A DNA stretch of 33,274 bases from Azospirillum picis (GTDB taxonomy: Bacteria; Pseudomonadota; Alphaproteobacteria; Azospirillales; Azospirillaceae), in assembly GCF_017876115.1 (NCBI RefSeq), contig NZ_JAGINO010000039.1, positions 1-33,274 of the forward strand. The letters are read 5' to 3'. Position 1 is the first letter of the stretch. Each line of letters begins with the position of its first letter. The translations under genes were made by a program, and so were the position numbers. The notes beneath the pieces are model-generated. The model was not told where the DNA came from, made no database searches, and saw only the letters and a list, made by a program, of their open reading frames with translations. Shown here in pieces: positions 1 through 8,114 of this stretch.

Positions 1-176
1 CGTTCCGGCAGCGCCTGCAACAGCGCCGGGGTCAGCAGGCCCAGCTCGATGCCGATCAGGCCGAACGCCAGACCGTTGGCGGCCAGCGCGAAGGCGACCG
101 GGAAGCCCAGCAGGAGGAAGACGATCAGCGCCAGGAACATGAGCGGCGCCAGGTTGGCGGTAAGCACGTCTGCCAT
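1..176 (-). CDS. dctM: TRAP transporter large permease DctM, partial (N-terminus only)
   Basis: This is the 5' end of a gene that runs off the left window edge; only about 58 codons are present. The translated N-terminus starts MADVLTANLAPLMFLALIVF and continues through a glycine- and phenylalanine-containing first membrane helix (LLLGFPVAFALAA), which is typical of the DctM large subunit of tripartite ATP-independent periplasmic transporters. DctM is the 12-helix channel subunit that moves a carboxylate across the inner membrane with sodium. It lies 17 bp downstream of the dctQ gene on the same strand, the usual DctQ-DctM order. The matching solute-binding protein gene is at 5450-6541, separated by the molybdenum hydroxylase genes. 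The family call is firm; the substrate is inferred only from context. Confidence 0.85.
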   Translation of the reverse strand, partial: MADVLTANLAPLMFLALIVFLLLGFPVAFALAANGLAFGLIGIELGLLTPALLQALPE

Positions 177-193
177 GGTCGGGTTCCGATGCG

Positions 194-733
194 TCAGGAG
201 TGGCTGTGCGTCGCGCTGCCGGGTTCGTCGGTGACCCCGGCAAGGAAGGCGACGCGCTTGATCAGCTCCGACAGCCCCTGCACGGTGAGCAGGAAGAAGC
301 CGACGGGGACCAGCAGCTTGGCCGGCCAGCGCACCAGCCCGCCGGCATCGCTCGACATCTCGTGGGTAACGTAGCTGTCGTGGAACATCGGCCAGGCCAG
401 GCACATGATCAGGATCGACATCGGGAACAGGAAGAAGAGGATCCCGAAGACGTCGACCGCCGCCTGGGTGCGTCTGGAGAAGCGGCCGACCACGATGTCG
501 ATGCGGATGTGTTCGTTGCGCAGCAGCGTGTAACCCGAGCACAGCAGGAAGATCGCGGCGAACAGGTACCATTGCAGTTCGAGCCAGGCGTTCGAACTGG
601 TGTTGAGGCTGTAGCGGACCACCGCATTGACCGAACTGACCACGACCGCGGCCAGGACCAGCCAGTAGACGAGCTTGCCGATGCCGTCGTTGAGACGGTC
701 GATGGCGCGCGACAGGGACAGGGCTGCGTGCAC
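194..733 (-). CDS. dctQ: TRAP transporter small permease DctQ
   Basis: The 179-residue protein has four predicted membrane helices: about 18-38 (LVYWLVLAAVVVSSVNAVV), 50-68, 92-115 and 130-155. An NAVVRYSLN stretch follows helix 1 and an ELQWYLFAAIFLL stretch makes helix 2, both typical of DctQ. DctQ is the small membrane subunit that pairs with DctM and docks the periplasmic binding protein. Size matches the family. The gene sits directly before dctM and 118 bp after the Fe-S/CoxG fusion gene, so it is probably the fifth gene of the minus-strand operon that begins with the solute-binding protein. The 118-bp spacer contains a GC-rich hairpin, so DctQ/DctM levels may be set separately. Confidence 0.9.
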   Translation of the reverse strand: MHAALSLSRAIDRLNDGIGKLVYWLVLAAVVVSSVNAVVRYSLNTSSNAWLELQWYLFAAIFLLCSGYTLLRNEHIRIDIVVGRFSRRTQAAVDVFGILFFLFPMSILIMCLAWPMFHDSYVTHEMSSDAGGLVRWPAKLLVPVGFFLLTVQGLSELIKRVAFLAGVTDEPGSATHSHS

Positions 734-786
734 CTTCCGGGGTCTCCTGTTGGAGCGTGTGAGGGGTGCGGCCGGCCGGGAGCGTT

Positions 787-807
787 CGCGCCCCGCCGGG
801 GTGCGCG
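787..807 (-). other. GC-rich intercistronic hairpin between the Mo-hydroxylase and dctQ
   Basis: CGCGC (787-791) pairs with GCGCG (803-807) around a C/G-rich core with one mismatch. No T-run follows on the minus strand, so a full terminator is unlikely. It could slow transcription or protect the 3' end of the Mo-hydroxylase message. This is a weak call based only on pairing. Confidence 0.35.
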
Positions 808-851
808 TCGGACGCCTCGCGGAGGGCCGCGGAGGAGCGTTGGGCTTTCGC

Positions 852-2057
852 CTATCGACCGGCGAACAGCCGCCTGATGCGGCCGGCGACCACCGATACC
901 AGCATCGCCAGCACGTTCATCTCGGCCGGTTTCACGGCCTGAGGCGGAATGCCGTCTGCGCCGGGTGCCAGCGAGGCCGACAGGTTGGCGGCGAAGGTCT
1001 CGGCCATGCGGCGGACGAAGTCCTGGACCAGGGCGCCGCGCGAGAATTGCGCCAGCGTTCCGGTCAGCCTGTAGCGGATGGTTACCGCCACCGTCGTGCT
1101 GTCCGGCCGTTCGGCCGCGGCGACGCGGTAGACGACCTCGCCGGCGGCCTGGGAGCCGCTGCCGCTGTCGCGCCCGGCGCCCGTCACCCGGCCGGTGCGC
1201 GCCGGCTCGTCGCGCCGGACCGTGCCCTCGCCGGCGAAGCGCGCCTTGATCGGGCCGAAGCGCACGCTCATGCGGCCGGTGAGCGCCTCGCCCTCCAGCG
1301 TCTCCACCTCCGCCCCGGGCAGGCAGGAGGCGACGCGGCGGACATCGCCCAGCGCCTCCCACACCGCGTCCGGCGTGGCGGCCACGGTGATGGACTGGTC
1401 GATGGCCGTCCAGCCGGCGCCATCGCCGGCCGTCGTCGCGGCGGATGCGCCGAATGCCGCCGCCGCGGGTGCGGGTGCCGCGGACGGGCGCGCGGCGGAC
1501 CGCGGCGCGGTGGCGGCCATCGCCGGCTCGGGCAGGTGGACCGCCGCTGCCCGGACGGGGGTTGCGGCCGGCGGGGCCTTGACCTGCGGCGCCTTGCCCC
1601 GGCACACGCTGCCGACTGCGGCGACGATGCCCATGTAGCCGGTGCAGCGGCAGAGATTGCCGCTCAGCTCCTCGCGGATCGTGCGTTCGTCGGTCTCGCC
1701 GCAGCGCCGGACGATGTCGCGCGAGGTGATCAGCATGCCCGGCGTGCAGAAGCCGCATTGCAGGCCGTGATGCGTCGAGAAGGCTTCGCGCAGTTCCTGC
1801 ATGGTCGGGTCGTCGTCGAACCCTTCGACGGTGCGGACGCTGGATCCGTCGCAGGCCGCGGCGAAAGCGATGCAGGACCGCTGCGGCCGGCCGTCGATCT
1901 CGACGGTGCAGGCACCGCACACGCCCTGCTCGCAGCCCAGGTGTGTGCCGGTCAGCCCGACCGTTTCGCGCAGGAAGTCGGCCAAGTGCTGGCGCGGCTC
2001 GATGCTGGCGGTGAAGGGTTGGCCGTTGACGGCGATGGTGACGGAAACCCTGTTCAT
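852..2057 (-). CDS. Mo-hydroxylase [2Fe-2S] subunit fused to a CoxG-like SRPBCC domain
   Basis: The 401-residue protein is a fusion. Residues 1-155 form the small subunit of xanthine-oxidase-family enzymes. The plant-type 2Fe-2S cluster has C42, C47, C50 and C62; the second cluster has C101, C104, C136 and C138 (CGFC and CRCTGY motifs). An Ala/Pro-rich linker covers about 156-212. Residues 213-365 resemble the CoxG SRPBCC fold (AVWEALGDVRRVASCLPGAE). The tail after 379 is hydrophobic then basic and could be an amphipathic membrane anchor. Stand-alone small subunits are about 160 residues, so the extra 240 are an addition. CoxG proteins tether CO dehydrogenases to the membrane and are reported to help pass electrons to quinone; a similar role here is inference. 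The start overlaps the stop of the FAD-subunit gene by 4 bp (2054-2057), so translation is coupled. Confidence 0.9.
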   Translation of the reverse strand: MNRVSVTIAVNGQPFTASIEPRQHLADFLRETVGLTGTHLGCEQGVCGACTVEIDGRPQRSCIAFAAACDGSSVRTVEGFDDDPTMQELREAFSTHHGLQCGFCTPGMLITSRDIVRRCGETDERTIREELSGNLCRCTGYMGIVAAVGSVCRGKAPQVKAPPAATPVRAAAVHLPEPAMAATAPRSAARPSAAPAPAAAAFGASAATTAGDGAGWTAIDQSITVAATPDAVWEALGDVRRVASCLPGAEVETLEGEALTGRMSVRFGPIKARFAGEGTVRRDEPARTGRVTGAGRDSGSGSQAAGEVVYRVAAAERPDSTTVAVTIRYRLTGTLAQFSRGALVQDFVRRMAETFAANLSASLAPGADGIPPQAVKPAEMNVLAMLVSVVAGRIRRLFAGR

Positions 2058-2902
2058 TTCGACCCCAATTCGGCAAGCGCACGGCTTACGGCCGTGTGGT
2101 GCATCTGGCGGAAGACGGCGTCGTGGTCGGCAAGGCGCCGGTCGATCTCGTCCTTGAGGACGCCCTTGAGGACTGGGGCAAGATCTGCGGCGGCCTCCGG
2201 ACTGGACCGGCCGAGCGCGGCTGAGGTCTCTTCCAGCAGGATGGGCGTGCGTTCGATGGCGCCGCAGACCACGCGGACCAAGCCGCGGTCCGGATCATGC
2301 AGGACGGCACCGATCGCCTTGGCGAACTCGCCGGTCTTGCGGCAGATCTTGTGGTAGGCCCAGCGGCCCCGGCCGGACAGCTTCGGCAGGATGAAGCCGC
2401 TCAGCAACTCGTCGTCGCCGAGTTCGGTGCTGTAGCCGCCGAGCATGAAGGTGTCGATCGACGCCTGCCGCTCGCCGTCGGGGGCATGGATCAACAGCCG
2501 CGCGTCGAGGGTCAGCAGGGTGGTGATCCAGTCCGCCGCGGGGTCGGCGTGGGCGACGCTGCCGCCGATGGTGCCGCGGTTGCGGACGGCGCGGTAGGCG
2601 ATGCCGTGCGCCACGGACGGCAGGAAGCCATTGGTGATGTCGGGCAGGGCGCCGTCCTCGATCTCGGCATGGGTCCACAGGGCGCCGATGACGAGGCGGT
2701 CCTCCGTCTCCTCGACCCGGCGCAGTTCGGGCACATGGCGCAAATCGACGACCCGGGCCGGACGGGCCAGCCGCAGGTTCAGCATCGGCCCTAGGGAGCA
2801 GCCGCCGGCCATCGCCTTGGCATCGCCGCGGCCGTCCGCCAGGGCGGCCAGAGCGTCCTGCACGCTGCTGGCGCGGTGATAGTCGAAGACGGGGGCCTTC
2901 AT
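2054..2902 (-). CDS. Mo-hydroxylase FAD-binding (CoxM-type) subunit
   Basis: The 282-residue protein is the medium subunit of a xanthine-dehydrogenase-family hydroxylase. It starts MKAPVFDYHRASSVQDALA and carries the two FAD-contact motifs of the family: AGGCSLGP near residue 35 and TIGGSVAHADPAADW near residue 105. The C-terminal CO_deh_flav_C-like part follows from about 175. It carries electrons from the 2Fe-2S clusters to the next acceptor. The start at 2902 is chosen because it overlaps the stop of the large-subunit gene by 4 bp (ATGA) and matches family length. The same frame stays open far upstream, but that part is antisense to nothing sensible and overlaps the large subunit. Gene order large-medium-small is ordinary for such operons. 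Confidence 0.93.
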   Translation of the reverse strand: MKAPVFDYHRASSVQDALAALADGRGDAKAMAGGCSLGPMLNLRLARPARVVDLRHVPELRRVEETEDRLVIGALWTHAEIEDGALPDITNGFLPSVAHGIAYRAVRNRGTIGGSVAHADPAADWITTLLTLDARLLIHAPDGERQASIDTFMLGGYSTELGDDELLSGFILPKLSGRGRWAYHKICRKTGEFAKAIGAVLHDPDRGLVRVVCGAIERTPILLEETSAALGRSSPEAAADLAPVLKGVLKDEIDRRLADHDAVFRQMHHTAVSRALAELGSK

Positions 2903-5259
2903 GCTGCATTCTCCTGCCCGGCCGACCTCCGGCCCCTCGCCGCCAGGATGGCGGCCAGGATGCGTTCCGGCGTGGCCGGGACTTCGGTCAGTTCCGCGCC
3001 GAGCGGCGCCAGGGCGTCGTTGATGGCGTTGACGATGGCGGCCGGCGGCGCGATGGCGCCCCCTTCGCCAACCCCCTTGACGCCGTGCGCGGAGTAGGGC
3101 GACAGCGTCTCGAAATGGTCCATGCGGATCGATGGAAGCTCGGTCGGACCCGGCAGCAGATAGTCGAGAAGCGTCGAGGCGAGCGGCTGGCCGAGGTCGT
3201 CGTAGGGGCTCTCCTCGAACAGGGCGGTGCCGATGCCCTGCGCGGTGCCGCCATAGGCCTGTCCCTCGACGATCATCGGGTTCACGCGGCGTCCGCAATC
3301 CTCCACGATCACGTAGTCGAGGATCTCCACCATGCCGGTCTCCGGATCCACCGCCACGACGGCGGCATGGGTGGCGTAGGAGAAGACGCCGGAGTCGACG
3401 GCGGGCTTGTAGGCCTCCGTGGCCTCCAGCCCGCGGCTGTCCACGTCGGTCGGCAGCAGGTCGGGCCGCATGTACCAGGCGAAGCCGACATCGGCGAAGG
3501 CGATGCTGCGGTTGCCGGCGAAGATTCGGCCATCTCTCAGCTCGACCTCCTCCGGCGCGCATTTCATCAGGTGCGCGGCGATGCGCCGGACCTGCCCCGC
3601 CACCGTCTGCGCCGCCTTGGAGGTGGCGCCGCCGGACATGACGATCCCGCGCGAGGCGTAGGCGCCGGTGGAATAGGGGGTGGTCGCGGTGTCTCCCAGG
3701 GTCACGGTGATCCGCTCGATGGGGATGGTCAGGATCTCGCTGGCGACCTGCGCCAGCGTCGTCTCCAGCCCCTGGCCGATGGTGTGGATGCCGGCGCGCA
3801 CCTCGACGCCGCCGTCCGGCGTGATCTTGACGCTCGCCTGATCGTAGCCCGGGATGACCGACAGTCCCCATGAGCTGAAGACCGTCGTCCCGTGCGCGGA
3901 CTGCTCGGTGTAGGTGGCGAAGCCCAGGCCGATGTGCCGGCCGTCGGGCTCCCCCGACCCCTGGCGGGCGCGCACCGCCTCCATCCCGATCATCTCGCGC
4001 GCCCGCTGCAGCGACGCCGGGTAGTCGCCGCTGTCGAAATGCTTGCGGGTGACGTTGGTGAAGGGCATCTGCCCGGCGGTGACCAGGTTCTCGGCGCGCA
4101 CGTCCACCGGCTCCCGCCCGACGGCGCGGGCGATGGCGTCGATGGTCAGCTCCATGGCGAAGCAGACGCCGGTCCGCGCCACGCCGCGGTAGGGCGTGAA
4201 GGCCGGCTTGTTGGTCGCCACGGTGTAGGTCTTGCAGCGGTAGGCCTGGAAGTCGTAGGGGCCGGGCAGGTTGCCGGCGATCTGGGAGGGCTCCAGGCAG
4301 GCGGTGAAGGGCCAGACCGAATAGGCGCCGGTGTCGACCATCACCTCGGCATCAAGGCCGAGGAGGCGGCCCCGCTCGTCGGCATAGGCGGTGACGCGGT
4401 ACTGATGCTGGCGGGTGTTGGCGCCGGCGGTCAGGTGCTCGCGCCGGTCCTCGACCCAGCGGAACGGCGTCTTGCGGGTCAGCGCCAGCCAGGCGATCAG
4501 CACCTCTTCCGGCTGCAGCACGCATTTGTAGCCGAAACCGCCGCCGACGTCCGGCGGCGCCACGCGGATGCGCGACTGGTCCAGCCCCAGGCATTCTGCG
4601 AGCCCGGTGCGGATCATGTGCGGAACCTGGGTGGAGGTCACCACGACGAGCTGGGACGCCTGGTAGTCCCAGTAGGCGAGCACGCCCTTGCCTTCCATCG
4701 GGTGCATGCACTGCCGGGCGGTGCGGTACTCGCGCGTGACCTTGACGGGGGCGGTGCGCGCCACCTCGTCGACGCCGCTGTCGAAGCCGCTTTCCAGGAA
4801 CAGGTTGTCGGGCCACTCCTCATGGACGCGCGGCGCATCGGGCGCCCGCCCGGCCTCGCTGCTGGCGATCACCGGCAGCGGGTCGAACTCGACCTGCACG
4901 GCGTCGCACAGATCCTCAGCCTCGGCGCGGCTCGCCGCCACCGCCATGACGACCGGCTCGCCGACGAAGCGGACCTTGCCCGATGCCAGCGGCCAGTGCG
5001 TCGACTCCTTGTAGCCGGGGATGGTGGAGCGCGTCACGATCGGGCTCAGCCCGGCAAGGTCGTCGACCGTGTAGACCGACCCTTCAGAACCCGCCGGTCT
5101 GGTGATCGCGACGATGCGCGCGTGGGCGTAGGTGCTGCGCAGGAAGGCGACGTCCCGCAGGCCCGGCATCCTGATGTCGCCGACGAAGCGCCCGCGCCCG
5201 ATCAGGTGGCGGGCATCCTCCTTCCGGCGCACGCGCGCGCCGATACCGGTGTGGCTCAT
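2899..5259 (-). CDS. Mo-hydroxylase molybdopterin (CoxL/XdhB-type) large subunit
   Basis: The 786-residue protein is the catalytic subunit of a xanthine-dehydrogenase-family hydroxylase. The N-terminal Ald_Xan_dh domain covers about 15-130. The first Moco-binding domain follows with GGGFGYK at 239-245. The active-site loop reads PYRGVAR at 356-362. The conserved catalytic glutamate is E732 in GVGEGG. True form-I CO dehydrogenase has a Cys-containing AYRCSFR loop, so this is not a CO oxidiser; it probably hydroxylates a carbon next to a ring nitrogen or oxidises an aldehyde. From its neighbours the likely substrate is a pyridine carboxylate (picolinate or nicotinate), giving the 6-hydroxy acid. 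It lies 190 bp downstream of the TRAP binding-protein gene. The family is certain; the substrate is inferred. Confidence 0.92.
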   Translation of the reverse strand: MSHTGIGARVRRKEDARHLIGRGRFVGDIRMPGLRDVAFLRSTYAHARIVAITRPAGSEGSVYTVDDLAGLSPIVTRSTIPGYKESTHWPLASGKVRFVGEPVVMAVAASRAEAEDLCDAVQVEFDPLPVIASSEAGRAPDAPRVHEEWPDNLFLESGFDSGVDEVARTAPVKVTREYRTARQCMHPMEGKGVLAYWDYQASQLVVVTSTQVPHMIRTGLAECLGLDQSRIRVAPPDVGGGFGYKCVLQPEEVLIAWLALTRKTPFRWVEDRREHLTAGANTRQHQYRVTAYADERGRLLGLDAEVMVDTGAYSVWPFTACLEPSQIAGNLPGPYDFQAYRCKTYTVATNKPAFTPYRGVARTGVCFAMELTIDAIARAVGREPVDVRAENLVTAGQMPFTNVTRKHFDSGDYPASLQRAREMIGMEAVRARQGSGEPDGRHIGLGFATYTEQSAHGTTVFSSWGLSVIPGYDQASVKITPDGGVEVRAGIHTIGQGLETTLAQVASEILTIPIERITVTLGDTATTPYSTGAYASRGIVMSGGATSKAAQTVAGQVRRIAAHLMKCAPEEVELRDGRIFAGNRSIAFADVGFAWYMRPDLLPTDVDSRGLEATEAYKPAVDSGVFSYATHAAVVAVDPETGMVEILDYVIVEDCGRRVNPMIVEGQAYGGTAQGIGTALFEESPYDDLGQPLASTLLDYLLPGPTELPSIRMDHFETLSPYSAHGVKGVGEGGAIAPPAAIVNAINDALAPLGAELTEVPATPERILAAILAARGRRSAGQENAA

Positions 5260-5449
5260 GACCCTTCGATCCCCATCGTGATTGCATCCCGGCTGCCGCT
5301 GGCTTTTTTCTCAGCCGTCTCTTCTTCGTGGCCGCTCCGGAAATCCGGCCATCGGCGCCCGGCACGCCTCCCGCCACCCTTCCTTCGCCTTCGCGGCGAG
5401 GTCGCAGCGGGAACAGGCCGGACGCGGATGGACGTCTCCAGAGCGGCGG

Positions 5450-6541
<1,092 letters not shown>

Positions 6542-7208
6542 GTCTCTACCTCGTCCCTGTCGTTTGTTCGTCGGTGTCGTTCTTTTTGATTTCTTGGATT
6601 GGCGCATGCGGCGCCGCCGTCCGGCGCCATGATGCCGGGCCGTGGCGGTGCAGAGCGGCGGGCCGCGGCCGGTCCCGTCGATGGATGCCGTCAGCCGATG
6701 CCGGTTCGTCGGAGAGGGAGTTCACGCCATGGACGGAAGGGCCGGAGGAACCATGCGCGCAGCCGGGCAGGGCGGCGCCGGCGGCCGCCTGTTGCACGTT
6801 TGCGATGTATGGGTGTCCGTCTTGCCGCAGTCACGTGTCCCTCTTCCAGGAGCGATGCCGTGTGCGCCTTCGGTCCGGCACTGGTCATGGAGGTCCACAT
6901 CCAGCGCCAAACATGATGGTATACTGACTAATTGTCGCACCCCCGTCAACGCCTTTTGAAGACGTTTTTCTGACGACACCGGTCGGCATTCAGCAGCGTT
7001 TCCCAGGGCGCGGCGGGAAGAGGCATCGTGGTGGACGCCATATTTGGGCGGATCCGGAAGATGGCAGCGTCCCAGGGGAAAGAGGTTTTGCTCTGTGCAA
7101 CCTCATATATGCCGGCAGGGATCGACGGTGATCGGCGGGCACGGAAGCGGAGCGCGCCGTGCCGCGGCCGGAGGGGCCGCGACGCCGGGGCGGTGTCGGG
7201 CAGACGGG
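6542..7208. other. 667-bp gene-free stretch: long leader of the dctP/Mo-hydroxylase operon
   Basis: No convincing gene is seen here on either strand; short open frames lack a ribosome site and any family pattern. The right part (about 6910-6990) is clearly less GC-rich than the rest and holds the putative MarR operator at 6914-6930 and a TTGACG box. If transcription starts there, the leader before dctP is about 370 nt. I see no riboswitch fold that I recognise. Confidence 0.5.
6914..6930 (+). promoter_or_regulatory. Putative MarR operator, copy 1 (upstream of the Mo-hydroxylase operon)
   Basis: TGATGGTATACTGACTA lies here. A 16-of-17 match on the opposite strand is at 8028-8044, and a looser copy (13 of 17) is at 8069-8085. 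All three flank the marR gene and lie before the two divergent operons. The centre GTATAC is a dyad, as expected for a dimeric MarR protein. Reading toward dctP, a TTGACG box (6949-6944) lies just upstream on the minus strand; its spacing to a clear -10 is not ideal (17 bp to CAGTAT or 20 bp to TATACC), so the exact promoter is uncertain. The operator would cover the -10 region. Confidence 0.6.
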
Positions 7209-7751
7209 TCAGGTGGGCCGGAAGATGGCGCGGCCAAGATGGTTGTTGCCGTCGACAAGGCGGATCAGCATGGTCAGGAAGGCGTTGCGCTCCTCGGGCA
7301 GCAGCGGCTCCAGCAGGCGAAGCTGCGCCCTCTGCATGGCGCCGTACATCTCGCGCGTGATCCGCTCGCCTTCCGGGGTGAGGCGGGTCAGCACCATCCG
7401 CTTGTCTTCGGTGCTGCGGCAGCGTTCGATCAGGCCGCGCTTCTTGAGCCGGCTCAGCACGTCGGCGACGTTCGTGCGGTCGATGCCCAGTTCGCGGCCC
7501 AGCGAGTTCTGGTCGATGTTCGGGTTTTCCGCCAGCGAGGTCAGCAGCCCGTACTGGACCGGAGTGATGTCGAACTCGGCGCATTCCTCCAGGAACAGGG
7601 CGTAGTGGATCTGGTGCAGGCGCCGCACGAGATAGCCGGGCCGCGCCCATAGCGGCATGTGGTCGATCAGCAGGTTGATCGGCGATTCCTCCGCCTCCGG
7701 CCGGGCGGCGGGAGCGGTTCGCTTGCTGGCGTTCTTCTTGAGTTCGGACAT
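7209..7751 (-). CDS. MarR-family transcriptional regulator (PicR-like by context)
   Basis: The 180-residue protein has a charged Ala/Pro-rich N-terminus of about 35 residues and then a MarR winged-helix domain. The helix-turn-helix lies around NQNSLGRELGIDRTNVADVL, preceded by DITPVQYGLLTSLAENP, and the wing is around STEDKRMVLTRLTPEG. MarR proteins usually repress and release DNA when a small aromatic acid binds. The gene lies between the two catabolic operons and points toward the Mo-hydroxylase operon. Known picolinate clusters are controlled by a MarR-type repressor, PicR, which fits this position. The probable operators are the GTATAC-centred motifs at 6914, 8028 and 8069. The start codon has only a weak ribosome site (ACCGGA). 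Confidence 0.9.
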   Translation of the reverse strand: MSELKKNASKRTAPAARPEAEESPINLLIDHMPLWARPGYLVRRLHQIHYALFLEECAEFDITPVQYGLLTSLAENPNIDQNSLGRELGIDRTNVADVLSRLKKRGLIERCRSTEDKRMVLTRLTPEGERITREMYGAMQRAQLRLLEPLLPEERNAFLTMLIRLVDGNNHLGRAIFRPT

Positions 7752-7899
7752 TCCGGTACCGTTTCTGCATCAGTGCATTGGAGGGGCGGGCCTGTCGTGG
7801 CTGTGGTGCCGTGCCGGTATCGGTGGCGGCATGCCCGATCCGATGGAACCGGTCGTGTCTTCCCGTCGCTGGTCGTTCGCGGCCGCTCCAACAAAGGAG

Positions 7900-7928
7900 A
7901 CTATACCCCGCATCTTGGCGCCCGACAA
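7900..7928 (-). promoter_or_regulatory. Probable sigma-70 promoter for marR
   Basis: On the minus strand TTGTCG (7928-7923) is followed after exactly 17 bp by TATAGT (7905-7900), a 5-of-6 match to the -10 consensus. Transcription would start near 7893 and give a 5' leader of about 140 nt before marR. The GGTATA just before the -10 resembles half of the operator motif, so weak self-control is possible. Confidence 0.5.
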
Positions 7929-8027
7929 ACGGGCACTTCGACCAAATATGCGGCACAACCTCCTATAAGAACGACGTTTTTCCGGGAGGAACGGACAGCG
8001 AAGGGTGCAGGTTACGAAATTCATAGA

Positions 8028-8044
8028 TAGTCAGTGTACCATCA
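8028..8044 (-). promoter_or_regulatory. Putative MarR operator, copy 2
   Basis: Read on the minus strand this is TGATGGTACACTGACTA, differing from copy 1 at one base. It lies 9 bp upstream of the -35 box of the oxygenase-operon promoter. With copy 3 it would let two dimers sit on the same DNA face (centres 41 bp apart). Confidence 0.6.
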
Positions 8045-8052
8045 CATTCCTC

Positions 8053-8080
8053 TTGCCGGGGCATTTTATGTAGGTATACT
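8053..8080 (+). promoter_or_regulatory. Probable promoter of the Rieske fusion / lower pathway operon
   Basis: TTGCCG (8053-8058) and TATACT (8075-8080, 5 of 6 to consensus) are 16 bp apart. The start of transcription would be near 8087, so translation must start downstream of it; this rules out an upstream ATG at 8034 for the fusion protein. Confidence 0.55.
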
Positions 8081-8085
8081 GATCA
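8069..8085 (+). promoter_or_regulatory. Putative MarR operator, copy 3 (over the -10 box)
   Basis: TGTAGGTATACTGATCA shares 13 of 17 positions with copy 1, including the whole GGTATACTGA core. It covers the TATACT -10 box of the plus-strand promoter, so a bound repressor would block RNA polymerase. Confidence 0.55.
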
Positions 8086-8114
8086 TTATCAGAACAATGA
8101 GGAGGTCGACCGCC

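Larger units (their letters stand above)
7752..8114. other. 363-bp divergent regulatory region between marR and the Rieske fusion operon
   Basis: No gene is seen. The segment holds a probable marR promoter on the minus strand (7928-7900), a probable plus-strand promoter for the oxygenase operon (8053-8080), and two copies of the GTATAC-centred motif whose centres are 41 bp apart, close to four helical turns. A GAGGAGG ribosome site is at about 8099-8105. Confidence 0.7.

Noticed and set aside
2903..3871. Upstream extension of the FAD-subunit frame to 605 codons
   Set aside because: This part overlaps the large subunit in another frame and is Arg/Gly-rich; the family start is at 2902.
852..5259. 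Aerobic CO dehydrogenase (coxMSL)
   Set aside because: The large subunit has PYRGVAR instead of the Cys-containing AYRCSFR loop, and the neighbours are pyridine-degradation and TRAP genes.
8034..8114. Upstream ATG adding 27 residues, including a hydrophobic patch, to the Rieske fusion
   Set aside because: It has no ribosome site and lies upstream of the predicted transcription start (-10 at 8075-8080). The ATG at 8115 with GAGGAGG fits the ferredoxin N-terminus.
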